DNA of 64,000 nucleotides from Aquincola agrisoli. GTDB lineage: Bacteria > Pseudomonadota > Gammaproteobacteria > Burkholderiales > Burkholderiaceae_C. Below the pieces are notes generated by a model, which saw nothing but the letters and a program-made list of their open reading frames with translations, did no database searches and was not told where the DNA came from. Shown in pieces: positions 17,526 through 25,721 of the stretch; the first letter of the stretch is position 1; the number at the start of each line of letters is the position of its first letter. A program made the translations under genes and the position numbers. The DNA lies in the NCBI RefSeq assembly GCF_036621135.1, contig NZ_JAZIBG010000036.1, positions 62,001 to 126,000 on the forward strand, read 5' to 3'.

Positions 17526-17552
17526 AAATCGGCCGCCCGGCGGCGTTCATGA
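17526..17552 (-). promoter_or_regulatory. Candidate sigma-28 promoter for fliD operon (weak)
   Basis: In the 90-bp gap between fliJ and fliD, the minus strand reads GCCGATTT (17533-17526), six of eight matches to the sigma-28 -10 box GCCGATAA. A poor -35 (TCAT) lies 15 bases upstream. It is positioned about 70 bp before the fliD start. The biological place is right for a late class gene, but the -35 match is weak. Confidence 0.25.
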
Positions 17553-17975
17553 GCGCCCCCGCAACCAGACCTGCGATGCGAGGTCGTCCACGCGCTTCTG
17601 CTCGCGCACGCCCTCGGCGCGCTGCAGGGCGTGGGCCTGCTTCTCGACGACCTGGCGCAGCACCTCGTGGCCGCGGGCGGCCTGGTGTAGCGCCTGCTGG
17701 GCCACCACCATCTGCGCCTCGTGCGCAGCCAGGTCCGTGCGGTGCGATTCGGCCAGCTGGATCAGCGATTCCTTGTAGCCGGCGAAATTCGCCGCCAGCG
17801 CGGGCGAGACGCTGCCGCTGGCACCGCTCTCGCGGCACAGGGCCTGCATGCGCTCGATGTTGCCGACGTAGCGCTGGCGCATCGCCTCGCGGGCGGCGAA
17901 GTCGGCCGTCAAGCGGTCGACCTCGCGTTCGCGCAGCTCGACCAGCCGGTTCAGCGGCAGGGCCCTTGTCGTCAT
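17547..17975 (-). CDS. fliJ: Flagellar export chaperone/stalk protein FliJ
   Basis: FliJ is the central stalk of the FliI ATPase ring and an escort for export chaperones. The ATG at 17975 overlaps the fliI stop (ATGA) and gives 142 residues. The sequence is a charged coiled coil throughout (LNRLVELREREVDRLTADFA, EAQMVVAQQALHQAARGHEV). Longer open frames through it belong to other reading frames. It is the last gene of the fliE-to-fliJ run. Confidence 0.87.
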   Translation of the reverse strand: MTTRALPLNRLVELREREVDRLTADFAAREAMRQRYVGNIERMQALCRESGASGSVSPALAANFAGYKESLIQLAESHRTDLAAHEAQMVVAQQALHQAARGHEVLRQVVEKQAHALQRAEGVREQKRVDDLASQVWLRGRS

Positions 17976-19282
17976 GCGGTCACCTCGGCGAGTTGGGCGA
18001 TGCTGTCGGCCAGCGGCGCGGCCTCGCGCACGCCCTGGTGCAGGAAGCCTTCGATCCGCGGCCAGGCGGCCACGGCACGGTCGGTGACCGGGTCGGCGCC
18101 GGGCACGTAGGCGCCCAGCGGCAGCAGGTCGCGCACCTGCGCGTGGCGGGCGGCCATGGCCTTGAGGGTGCGGGCGGCCTGCTGGTGTTCGTGCGTCGTC
18201 ACCAGCGCCATGCAGCGGCTGATCGACTGCGCGATGTCGATGGCGGGGTAGTGGCCGCGCTCGGCCAGCTCGCGTGACAGCACGATGTGGCCGTCGAGGA
18301 TGGCGCGGGCGGTGTCGACCACCGGGTCCTGCTGGTCGTCGCCTTCCGCGAGCACGGTGTAGATCGCGCTCATGCTGCCGGCGGCGTTCTCGCCGTTGCC
18401 GGCGCTCTCGACGAGCTGCGGCAGCATGCTGAAGACGCTGGGCGGATAGCCTCGCGTGGCCGGCGGCTCGCCGAGCGCCAGCGCCACCTCGCGCCGCGCC
18501 ATTGCGTAGCGGGTGAGCGAGTCGACGAGCAGCAGCACGTCCTGCCCCTGGTCGCGGAAGTGCGCGGCGATGGCGTGGCACAGCTCGGTGGCGCGCACGC
18601 GCATCAGCGGCGATTCGTCGGCCGGCGCCACCACCACCACCGCGCGCGCCAGGCCGGCCTCGCCGAGCGACAGGTCGATGAACTCGCGCACTTCGCGCCC
18701 GCGCTCGCCGATCAGGCCGACCACGACGACGTCGGCCACGGTCTGGCGGGTGATGAGGCCCAGCAGCACGCTCTTGCCGACGCCGCTGCCGGCCATCAAG
18801 CCGACGCGCTGCCCCTTGCCGAGCGTGAGCATGCCATTGATCGCACGCACGCCGACGTCCAGCGGCTCGTCGACCGGGCGCTTCTTCAGCGGATTGACCC
18901 GCGGCGGCTGCGTCTCGAGCACCTGGTCGCCGCCCAGGCGGCCCAGGTCGTCGACCGGTTCGCCGAGGCCGTTGACGATGCGGCCCAGCCACGAGGGGCC
19001 GATCTGCAGCGCGCTCTGGTCGGGCTGCGGGAGCACGCGCGCGCCGGTGGCCAGGCCCTCGGGCTGCTTGAACGGCATGAGGTAGGAGACGTCTTCGCGG
19101 AAGCCGATCACCTGCGCGTCGATCCAGCTGCCGGTGCCGGTCTCGATGCTGCAGCGCTGGCCGGTGCGCAGCGGGCAGCCGACGCTCTCGAGCAGCAGCC
19201 CGGAGGCGCCGACCAGCCGGCCCGTGGGCGTGGCCACCGGCACGGCGCCGAGCTGGACCTGGCGAAGCGCCGCGCCGATCAT
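17972..19282 (-). CDS. fliI: Flagellum-specific export ATPase FliI
   Basis: FliI hydrolyses ATP at the export gate. The ATG at 19282 overlaps the fliH stop and gives 436 residues beginning MIGAALRQVQLGAVPVATPT. Walker A is AGSGVGKS at residues 164-171. Walker B is DVLLLVDSLTR near residue 250. The type III ATPase signature PSVFSMLPQLVESAGNG lies between them and the C-terminus. An upstream in-frame extension to 19750 runs through fliH and is not coding in this frame. Confidence 0.95.
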   Translation of the reverse strand: MIGAALRQVQLGAVPVATPTGRLVGASGLLLESVGCPLRTGQRCSIETGTGSWIDAQVIGFREDVSYLMPFKQPEGLATGARVLPQPDQSALQIGPSWLGRIVNGLGEPVDDLGRLGGDQVLETQPPRVNPLKKRPVDEPLDVGVRAINGMLTLGKGQRVGLMAGSGVGKSVLLGLITRQTVADVVVVGLIGERGREVREFIDLSLGEAGLARAVVVVAPADESPLMRVRATELCHAIAAHFRDQGQDVLLLVDSLTRYAMARREVALALGEPPATRGYPPSVFSMLPQLVESAGNGENAAGSMSAIYTVLAEGDDQQDPVVDTARAILDGHIVLSRELAERGHYPAIDIAQSISRCMALVTTHEHQQAARTLKAMAARHAQVRDLLPLGAYVPGADPVTDRAVAAWPRIEGFLHQGVREAAPLADSIAQLAEVTA

Positions 19283-20319
19283 GCGGCCACCTGCGCGGCG
19301 GTGGCCGCCTTGCTGCCGGCCTTGCGCGGGGCGCCCGCCTTGGCGGCGGTCTTGGCTGCCGGGGCGGGGCTGGCGGCTTCGGGCACTGCATCGGCCGCCG
19401 GTGCGGCCGCAGCCTTCGGCGTGGCGGCCTTCTTGCGGGCGGCGGCCTTCGGCGGTTCGGCGGATGCGGCCGGGGGCACGGGCGAGGGCCCGGCTTCGGG
19501 CTGCGCGGCACCGCGCGGTGGGAGGGCGGCCTCGGTGGCCAGCGCAGCCGCCACCGGGATCGCCACCGGGACCGCGACGGGCGCAGGCGCGAGGCCGGGG
19601 CCGGGAGCGGCCGCGCTGCCAGCCGAAGCCGTGGCCGGCTCCGCTGCAGGCGCGTCGTCGAGCAGCTGCGAGCGCACCTGCTCCATGCAGGCGGCCAGGC
19701 GCTGGCGGCAGCCTGCGTCGGCTTCGCGGCGGCCAGCGCGCACGCGGCACTCGCCGGCCTCGAGCTGCGCATCGGCCACCAGCGTCCAGCGGGCGGCACG
19801 CTCGGGGTCGACTTCGCGGATGCGCTTGAGGTCTTCGACGTTCAGGTGCACTTCGACGCCCTGGTGCGGCGGCGGCATCGTCGCCAGCGTCTCGTCCACC
19901 AGCTGCAGCAGCTGCACCGGCTGCAGCGCGAGCTCGCAGCGGATCACCTGGCGTGCCACGCGGGCGACCAGGTCCACCACTTCCTCGCGCAACGCGGTCT
20001 GGTAGTCGGCCTGGGCCTGCTGCAGCGCGGCCAGCACGGCATCCACCGGTGCCGCGAGCTTGTCGAAGCGCGCCAGCACTTCGCGCTTGCCTTCCTGCGC
20101 GCCGGTGCGGCGGCCCTCGTCGCGGCCGATCGCCTGCCCGTCGTCGCGGCCGCGCTGCAGGCCGGTCTCGTAGCCCTCGCGGTAGCCGAGCTGCTGGCCG
20201 TGCTGGAAGCCGTCGGCCAGCGCGGCCTGGGCATCGGGCGAATGGCCGTGGCCTTCTCCCAGCGCCTTGACCACGTTGACCTTGGCCAGCGGCGGAAAGC
20301 GGTGCGGCCGATTGATCAT
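19279..20319 (-). CDS. fliH: Flagellar export ATPase regulator FliH with long Ala/Pro/Lys tail
   Basis: FliH binds FliI and tethers it to the C ring. The ATG at 20319 gives 346 residues. The first about 215 residues hold the family features: glycine repeats GYREGYETGLQRGRDDGQAI and GRDEGRRTGAQEG (GxxxG helices), then the conserved domain with EEVVDLVARVARQVIRCELA. From about residue 220 to the end, the protein is a low-complexity Ala/Pro/Lys tail (KAAARKKAATPKAAAAPA, KTAAKAGAPRKAGSKAATA) that resembles histone H1-like repeats. Enteric FliH is about 235 residues, so this tail is an addition. Confidence 0.9.
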   Translation of the reverse strand: MINRPHRFPPLAKVNVVKALGEGHGHSPDAQAALADGFQHGQQLGYREGYETGLQRGRDDGQAIGRDEGRRTGAQEGKREVLARFDKLAAPVDAVLAALQQAQADYQTALREEVVDLVARVARQVIRCELALQPVQLLQLVDETLATMPPPHQGVEVHLNVEDLKRIREVDPERAARWTLVADAQLEAGECRVRAGRREADAGCRQRLAACMEQVRSQLLDDAPAAEPATASAGSAAAPGPGLAPAPVAVPVAIPVAAALATEAALPPRGAAQPEAGPSPVPPAASAEPPKAAARKKAATPKAAAAPAADAVPEAASPAPAAKTAAKAGAPRKAGSKAATAAQVAA

Positions 20320-20362
20320 CGAAGCACCCCGCGGGCCGGTCCGGGTTGTCCCAGGAGGCGGA

Positions 20363-21382
20363 TCATTCGACCGTCGCCTCGGCGAACAGCTGGATCTCGA
20401 TCTCGCCGTCGTCGACCAGCGCCTTGACCTGCGCCATGATCTCCTGGCGCGTCTGCTCCACGCGCGACAGCGGCACCGGGCCACTGCGGCGCATGGTGTC
20501 CTCGAAGGCCTGGGCCTGGCGGCGGGGCATGGTCTGCAGGATCGCGTCGCGCACGGCCGCCTCGGCGCCCTTGAGCGCGATGGCCCACTGTTCGAGCGGC
20601 ACGGCCTCGATGATGCGCAGCAGGTTGGGTTCGCTCTGGCGGCCCAGCACGCCGAAGTCGTACATGCTGATCTCCAGCTCGGTGACGACCTCGGGATCGT
20701 GTGCGCGCAGCAGCTCGACCATCTGCTGGCGGTTGCCCGGCAGCCGGTTCAGGATCTCGGCGGCCTGGCGGAGGCCCTCGACGCTGGTGCTCTGCGTCGA
20801 CAGGGTGTCCAGGCAGCGGTCGACCAGCAGGTCGAGCTCGACCAGCAGCTCGCGGTCGATCTCCTTCAGCCGGGCCACGTTCAGCAACACGAGGTCGCGG
20901 CCTTCGGCCGGCAGCGCGTCGATCACGCCGCCGGCCATCGCCGACGGCAGGAAGGCGAGGAACACGGCCTGCATGCGCACATGCTCGTTGGCGATCTGGT
21001 CGGCCAGCCACTTGGGCGTGGCCCATTGCAGGCGGGCCATCTTCGGGCGGATCGCGTCGCCGTAGATGTTGTTGAGCACGCTGCTGGCGATCTCGCGGCC
21101 CAGCGCGAGGTCCAGCGAGCGCTGCAGGTACGAGCGCGATGCGCCGTGCACCCCGCTCTGCTCGCGGTAGTCCTCGAAGAAGTGCTGGATCGAGTGCTTG
21201 ACCGACTCCACCTTGATGCCGCTCATGCGCGACATCACCTGGGTCACCTCGAGCAGCTCGTCGCGCGACAGGCAGCGCAGCACCGCCGCGGCGGGCTCCT
21301 CACCCATGCTCAACAGCACGATGGCCGCCTGCTCCACAGGGCTCATGACGGCGGACTCAGACATCTTGTTCTGCTCGGTCAT
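20363..21382 (-). CDS. fliG: Flagellar switch protein FliG
   Basis: FliG connects the MS ring to the C ring and is pushed by the stator. It is 339 residues long. The N-terminal domain has VMSPVEQAAIVLLSMGEEPA, the middle has TELEISMYDFGVLGRQSEPN, and the C-terminal torque domain has RQEIMAQVKALVDDGEIEIQ, with charged residues in the expected helix. It overlaps the fliF stop by 26 bp, a common coupling of these two genes. Confidence 0.95.
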   Translation of the reverse strand: MTEQNKMSESAVMSPVEQAAIVLLSMGEEPAAAVLRCLSRDELLEVTQVMSRMSGIKVESVKHSIQHFFEDYREQSGVHGASRSYLQRSLDLALGREIASSVLNNIYGDAIRPKMARLQWATPKWLADQIANEHVRMQAVFLAFLPSAMAGGVIDALPAEGRDLVLLNVARLKEIDRELLVELDLLVDRCLDTLSTQSTSVEGLRQAAEILNRLPGNRQQMVELLRAHDPEVVTELEISMYDFGVLGRQSEPNLLRIIEAVPLEQWAIALKGAEAAVRDAILQTMPRRQAQAFEDTMRRSGPVPLSRVEQTRQEIMAQVKALVDDGEIEIQLFAEATVE

Positions 21383-23114
21383 TTCTCTGCACCCACTGTT
21401 TGACGACTTCTGCGACGCGCTCCGGCTCCTTGGCCGCCAGCACCTTCAGGTGGTCGACCAGCACGTCGACCGGCGAGCCGGGCGGCGGGAGGTCGTAGTT
21501 CTCGAGGAGCGGGCGCACCGACATGTCGGCCGCGGCCGCCCCCGGGGTGCCCGCCGCGGACGCGGCGGCGTTGGCGATGGCCGCGGCGGCCGGCTCGGCG
21601 GATTCCCCGGCGCCCGGCTGCGGCAGTGCGGCGATGGCGGCGTTGCCTGCCGTGCCCAGCGCGGAGGGGCGGTCCACGGTGGCTGCGGCCTGCGGCGCCG
21701 GCGGTATCGGCGTGACTGGAGTCACCGTCGACGGCGTGTAGCGGTGCTGCAGCAACTTGAGCACCGGCCGCACCACGAGCAGGAAGCCCAGCAGTGCTGC
21801 CAGCGCATAGCCCACGTAGCCGCCGATGTCGACGATGTTGTCGCGCTGCTGCCACCAGGGTTCCGCGGCAGGCCGCGTCGGGAAGGGCAGGGCCGAGACC
21901 ACGAGCGTGTCGCCGCGGTCGGCGTTGATGCCGAGGCCGCTGCGCAGCATCTTCTCGATGCCGGCGATTTCCTCGTTCGTCCACGCGCCCTTGCCACTGG
22001 GCGAGGCCGCGTTGTTCAGCACCACGGCCACGTTCAGCTTGGCCAGGCGGCCGCGGGCCCGCTTGATCTGCGTGATGTTGCGGTCGTAGGCGTACTGGCG
22101 GGTCGTCGCGTTCTTGCTGGCGGTGCCGGCGTCGGCGGGTGCGGAGGCAGCCACGGCGACGGGGCGGTTCGACAGCGAGCCCGGGATGCCGAGTGCGACG
22201 CCGTCACGGTCCATCTCCTGGCGCATCGCCTCGTTCGTCACCTTCGGCGTGGCGCCGTAGGTCTCGTGCGTTTCCTGGATGCGGTCGTTGTCGACCTCGG
22301 CGGTCACGCTGGTCTTGTAATTGTCCTCGCCCAGCACGGGGGCGAGCAGGTCGCGCACGTTGCGGCGGGCTTCTTCGGTGAAGCGCTTGGCCGCATCGCT
22401 GACCTGCGCGGTGCCGTCGAAGGTCTCGGCCAGGTCGATGCGCGCGGACAGCAGGTTGCCCGCCTGGTCGACCAGGCTCACGCGCTGCGGGTCGAGGCTG
22501 GCGACGCTGCCGGCCACCAGGTTGATGGCCGCGGCGATCTGTTCATGGCTGAGCGTGCGGCCGGGCTTGAGCGCCACCACGACCGAGGCGGAGCTCTTCT
22601 CGCCGTCGCTGACGACGAAGGAGGACGACTTGGCGATCGACAGGTGCACCCGCGCCGAGTCGACCGCATCGAAGGTCATGATGCTCTGCGCCAGCTCGCC
22701 CTCGAGGCCGCGGCGGAAGCGCACGTCCTGCACGAACTGGCTCACGCCCAGGGGATCGTTGCGGTCCATCAGCTCCAGGCCGCTGGGCAGCTTGGCCACC
22801 ACGCCCTTGGAGGCCAGCAGCATGCGGATCTTGCCGAGCTGCGCTTCCGGCACCAGCACCTGGCCGCTGTCGGGGTGGATGCGGTAGGGCACGCCCTCGG
22901 CATCGAGCACGGCCATCATGTCGGCGGCGGCGATCTTCTCGCGGGCGCCGAACACCGCCTTGTAGCCGGCCTGGTCGCGCCACAGGAACATCAGCACCAG
23001 CAGCGTGACGCCGACGGCCAGCGCCAGCAACGGGCCCAGGCTCTTGACGAGGCCGGGCGGCAGCGAGCCGGCGGGGCGCAGGCGGTTCAGAACGGGCTTG
23101 AGCGTGGTGATCAC
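21357..23114 (-). CDS. fliF: Flagellar MS-ring protein FliF
   Basis: FliF builds the MS ring in the inner membrane. At 585 residues it has two membrane segments, one near residues 27-46 (LGPLLALAVGVTLLVLMFLW) and one near the C-terminus (YVGYALAALLGFLLVVRPVL). The YscJ/FliF domain includes DRNDPLGVSQFVQDVRFRRG and LEGELAQSIMTFDAVDSARV. The C-terminal tail AERVAEVVKQWVQRNDRAEQ is the FliG-binding segment (residues read EPERVAEVVKQW). It follows fliE by 46 bp. Confidence 0.95.
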   Translation of the reverse strand: MITTLKPVLNRLRPAGSLPPGLVKSLGPLLALAVGVTLLVLMFLWRDQAGYKAVFGAREKIAAADMMAVLDAEGVPYRIHPDSGQVLVPEAQLGKIRMLLASKGVVAKLPSGLELMDRNDPLGVSQFVQDVRFRRGLEGELAQSIMTFDAVDSARVHLSIAKSSSFVVSDGEKSSASVVVALKPGRTLSHEQIAAAINLVAGSVASLDPQRVSLVDQAGNLLSARIDLAETFDGTAQVSDAAKRFTEEARRNVRDLLAPVLGEDNYKTSVTAEVDNDRIQETHETYGATPKVTNEAMRQEMDRDGVALGIPGSLSNRPVAVAASAPADAGTASKNATTRQYAYDRNITQIKRARGRLAKLNVAVVLNNAASPSGKGAWTNEEIAGIEKMLRSGLGINADRGDTLVVSALPFPTRPAAEPWWQQRDNIVDIGGYVGYALAALLGFLLVVRPVLKLLQHRYTPSTVTPVTPIPPAPQAAATVDRPSALGTAGNAAIAALPQPGAGESAEPAAAAIANAAASAAGTPGAAAADMSVRPLLENYDLPPPGSPVDVLVDHLKVLAAKEPERVAEVVKQWVQRNDRAEQDV

Positions 23115-23160
23115 GGCGTGGGTGCGGTAGTGGTGCAGTCGGTTGCGGCGGCTGCGGTGA

Positions 23161-23526
23161 CTACAGCTGCAGCTTGATCAGGTCGTCGAAGGCGCCGACG
23201 ACCTTGTTGCGCACCTGCATCAGCATCGAGAACGACAGGCTGGCCTGCTGGCTGGAGAGCATCGCGCCGACGAGGTCGTCGCTTTGTCCAGCGTCGACGG
23301 CGGCGGCCTTGGCGGCGGCTTCGCGGTCGCGGTCGTCGACGGCGTGCAGCATCTGCTTAAAGCTCGCGGCGAAGCCGTCGCCTTGTGAGGAGGCGGCGGC
23401 CTCGAAGCCGCCGAAACCGTCGTCGAACGACGTGGCAGGCTGCACGGGCATCGACGGCGTGAGCCGCTCGACGTCACCGGCGATGCGGGTCAGGTCGGCC
23501 TGGATCGAAAGCAGTGCAGAGGACAT
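23161..23526 (-). CDS. fliE: MS-ring/rod junction protein FliE
   Basis: FliE links the MS ring to the rod. It is 121 residues long, with the conserved C-terminal half SFKQMLHAVDDRDREAAAKA and SQQASLSFSMLMQVRNKVVG ending FDDLIKLQL. It is the first gene of the minus-strand block and is read away from the long intergenic region at 23527-24490, where its promoter must be. Confidence 0.93.
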   Translation of the reverse strand: MSSALLSIQADLTRIAGDVERLTPSMPVQPATSFDDGFGGFEAAASSQGDGFAASFKQMLHAVDDRDREAAAKAAAVDAGQSDDLVGAMLSSQQASLSFSMLMQVRNKVVGAFDDLIKLQL

Positions 23527-23757
23527 CGGTTCGTGTTCCTTGGCTGGAGACCATGCGGCAGCACAACTCGCCGCGATGGCGGGTTGAACTGAATCGGTTT
23601 GGAGGATGCGCTGTGTGCGCTATCGTCAGTCGGCTCGCTGACTTGAGGACTGATTGCGCTCGGGCGCTGAAAACAGGCGCTGCAGGTCGGTCAATATCGG
23701 CGCCAGGGTTTTGCCGTCGAGTCTTTGATATTCCTGCATGGGAGGCTTCGGGTGAAT

Positions 23758-23779
23758 TTGGCGCCGGTTTTGGTGCCAA
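23758..23779. repeat. Inverted repeat in divergent flagellar regulatory region
   Basis: The sequence TTGGCGCC, a six-base spacer GGTTTT, then GGTGCCAA forms an eight-base inverted repeat with one mismatch. It is a candidate operator for a dimeric regulator of fliE or fliM transcription. Function is inferred from location only. Confidence 0.4.
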
Positions 23780-23976
23780 AGAATCAGTCGTGTCGTTGGA
23801 GCCAAATGTTACGGAGGCGGCCGGCCTGGGGCAAACCCGAGAAAGGCCCGAACAACCGGCCAATTGCGGCGTTAGGCGGGCGACGTCGGCTGAAGGGGCG
23901 GGGTGGGTGGCGGGGCTCAAAGTGCGCTCGGAAGGGGCTGGAAGCCCAGGCGCACGGCCACACGCAAAAGCAGGTC

Positions 23977-24003
23977 TCCGGGGCGTGCCACACACGCCCC
24001 GGA
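23977..24003. repeat. Perfect 11-bp stem hairpin
   Basis: TCCGGGGCGTG and its exact complement CACGCCCCGGA are separated by the five-base loop CCACA. The structure is very stable but is not followed by a T-run on either strand, so it is not a standard intrinsic terminator. It could be part of a 5' untranslated region or a small RNA. Confidence 0.45.
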
Positions 24004-24239
24004 CAGCCGGGTCGCACGTCACGCCGCCCGGGAGCGGTGATCGGTGCACCACGCGCTCGGCGTGGCAGGTCCCGTCTGGCGGCCCCGCTGTCCTGTTCAC
24101 CCGCCGCGGCGGAAGAAGGTAGACCGGAAGCTTTGCGACCCCGGCTTTCGCGCGGGTGTGCCCTGAGGGGGCCGATCCTAGGGCTCTGCCGCCTCGGGCT
24201 GCAACCGGCGTTGCCGATGCTGCGCTGCAACGTGTGACT

Positions 24240-24254
24240 GAATGCACTGCATTC
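24240..24254. repeat. 15-bp palindrome upstream of fliM
   Basis: GAATGCA-C-TGCATTC is a perfect palindrome with a single central base, about 236 bp before the fliM start. It has the shape of a binding site for a dimeric transcription factor. No regulator can be named from the sequence. Confidence 0.4.
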
Positions 24255-24490
24255 GCAAAAGATCCCAGGCAGGCCGAGAAAACCGGGCCGAGCCGCCACT
24301 GGAGATCTTCTGAAATATTCCTGTCATATTGAGGCAGGGCCGAACTCATATTGGTGCGCACCTGCACGGATACGGTGCCGGGCAGCCGGGTGGAGTAGCG
24401 GGTTGTCCGGATTTCCGGTCCATATCCGGCGTTCGGCAATGCAGGGCATTCCTAGAATCGAATGGACACCCCCGCCATGCCCGTGACGAC

Positions 24491-25348
24491 ATGACCGAAT
24501 CCACCAACGCCCCCCGCGCCGAACCGCCCATGGTCCTGGACGCGGGCACGCTCGGCCGCCCGGTGCACCTGCTCGCGCGCTTTTCGAAGCAAGTGCGCGA
24601 GGACCTGGCCGAGCTGCTGCGGCTGCGCCTGAACGTGCGCTACCGGGCCCGTTTCGAAGTCGAGCACGTCGCAATGCGCCGGCTCGACACCCGGGCGCCG
24701 GACGTGCCGTGGCTCACCTTCGACGCCGAGACGGGCGAGATGGGCTGTGCCGTCGATCGCCAGGTGCTGATGAGCGTGCTGGCCTACCGCTACGGCCTGC
24801 GCACGCCGCCGGCCGACGAAGGCACCGACGCGCCGCGGGAAACCGCCACCGAGGAGCGGCTGGCCGCCTTGCTCGGGCAGCAGTTCGTGGAACTGCTCGC
24901 CGCGCGCATCGATGCCGGCGCCGGCCCGCTGCCGCAGCGCGTGCCGGCCTTCCGCCCGGTGGGCCGCCTACCGCCGGCACGCGGCTCGTGGCTGCTGGAG
25001 GCGCGGGTGGTCGAACGCCATCACAACATCACCGGCGGCGTCTGCCTGGCGGTGGGCGAGGGCTGGATGAGCCGCCTGTGGCACCAGCTGACGCCGCTGC
25101 GCGCCAAGGCCGGCGAACAGCTCGAGCAGGCCGCGCCGCTGTCCACGCGCCTGTCGCTGACGCTGGTGGCGCGCCTGCTGCAGAAGGACATCCCGCTGGG
25201 CCAGCTCGCCGACCTCGCGGTGGGCGATGTGATCCCGATCAGCCTGGGGGCGACCGACGTGCTCGTCGACGACTCCCGGCTCTTCACCGCCACCGTGGCG
25301 GAGCACCAGGGCAAGTTGTGCCTGACCTCTTTTGCCGATGTGGATTGA
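24491..25348 (+). CDS. fliM: Flagellar switch protein FliM, short divergent type
   Basis: FliM is the middle part of the C ring. The ATG at 24491 gives 285 residues. An ATG at 24329 would add 54 residues with no family similarity. The C-terminal SpoA domain is visible (LVARLLQKDIPLGQLADLAV, then GDVIPISLGATDVLVDDSRL). At the N-terminus the usual CheY-binding motif (LSQxEIDALL) is missing. The protein begins with an unrelated MTESTNAPRAEPPMVLDAGT. It is shorter than Salmonella FliM (334 residues). It heads the fliM-N-P-Q-R-flhB-flhA operon and is 3 bp from fliN. Confidence 0.82.
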   Translation: MTESTNAPRAEPPMVLDAGTLGRPVHLLARFSKQVREDLAELLRLRLNVRYRARFEVEHVAMRRLDTRAPDVPWLTFDAETGEMGCAVDRQVLMSVLAYRYGLRTPPADEGTDAPRETATEERLAALLGQQFVELLAARIDAGAGPLPQRVPAFRPVGRLPPARGSWLLEARVVERHHNITGGVCLAVGEGWMSRLWHQLTPLRAKAGEQLEQAAPLSTRLSLTLVARLLQKDIPLGQLADLAVGDVIPISLGATDVLVDDSRLFTATVAEHQGKLCLTSFADVD

Positions 25349-25351
25349 CCC

Positions 25352-25714
25352 ATGGACATGACCGACAAGAACGCCATCGACGAGCTGCTCGCCTCCGTGC
25401 CCGAAGGGCTGGACGACGAGGAGATCGCAGCGCCCGCGCCGGCCGCGCGCCCGCGCCGCAACATCCCGCAGATGATGCGCAAGATCCCCGTGACGCTGAC
25501 GCTGGAGGTAGGCTCGGCCCGCGTCTCGCTGCAGGAGCTGATGGACATCCAGACCGACAGCGTCGTGCCGCTGGACACGCTGGCCGGTGAGCCGCTGGTC
25601 ATCAAGGTCAACGGCACGCCCGTCGGCCGCGCCGAGGTGGTGGTGGCCGGCGAGAAGTACGGCCTGAAGGTCGTCGAACTGGCCGGCCTCGACCTCGACA
25701 CGCTGGAACACTGA
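25352..25714 (+). CDS. fliN: Flagellar switch protein FliN
   Basis: FliN forms the base of the C ring and docks the export ATPase complex. It is 120 residues long. The SpoA domain reads IPVTLTLEVGSARVSLQELM, then VVPLDTLAGEPLVIKVNGTP, VGRAEVVVAGEKYGLKVVEL. The first about 45 residues are a flexible acidic and then basic region. It lies 3 bp from fliM and 7 bp from fliP. No fliO gene stands between it and fliP. Confidence 0.93.
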   Translation: MDMTDKNAIDELLASVPEGLDDEEIAAPAPAARPRRNIPQMMRKIPVTLTLEVGSARVSLQELMDIQTDSVVPLDTLAGEPLVIKVNGTPVGRAEVVVAGEKYGLKVVELAGLDLDTLEH

Positions 25715-25721
25715 CCCGTCC

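Larger units (their letters stand above)
23527..24490. promoter_or_regulatory. Long divergent intergenic region between fliE and fliM operons
   Basis: This 964-bp stretch lies between the two divergent early flagellar operons. No open frame in it has a plausible start, ribosome binding site or family similarity. It holds several inverted repeats that I list separately (23758-23779, 23977-24003, 24240-24254). I could not find a convincing sigma-54 or sigma-28 promoter on either strand by eye. It probably contains the promoters and operators for the system's master regulator, and might contain a small RNA. Confidence 0.6.

Noticed and set aside
23977..24003. Intrinsic terminator
   Set aside because: The hairpin is strong but no T-run follows on either strand and no gene ends nearby.
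23514..24122. Plus-strand open frame of 202 codons in the fliE-fliM gap
   Set aside because: It starts inside fliE, has no ribosome binding site and no recognisable motif, and its composition looks random.
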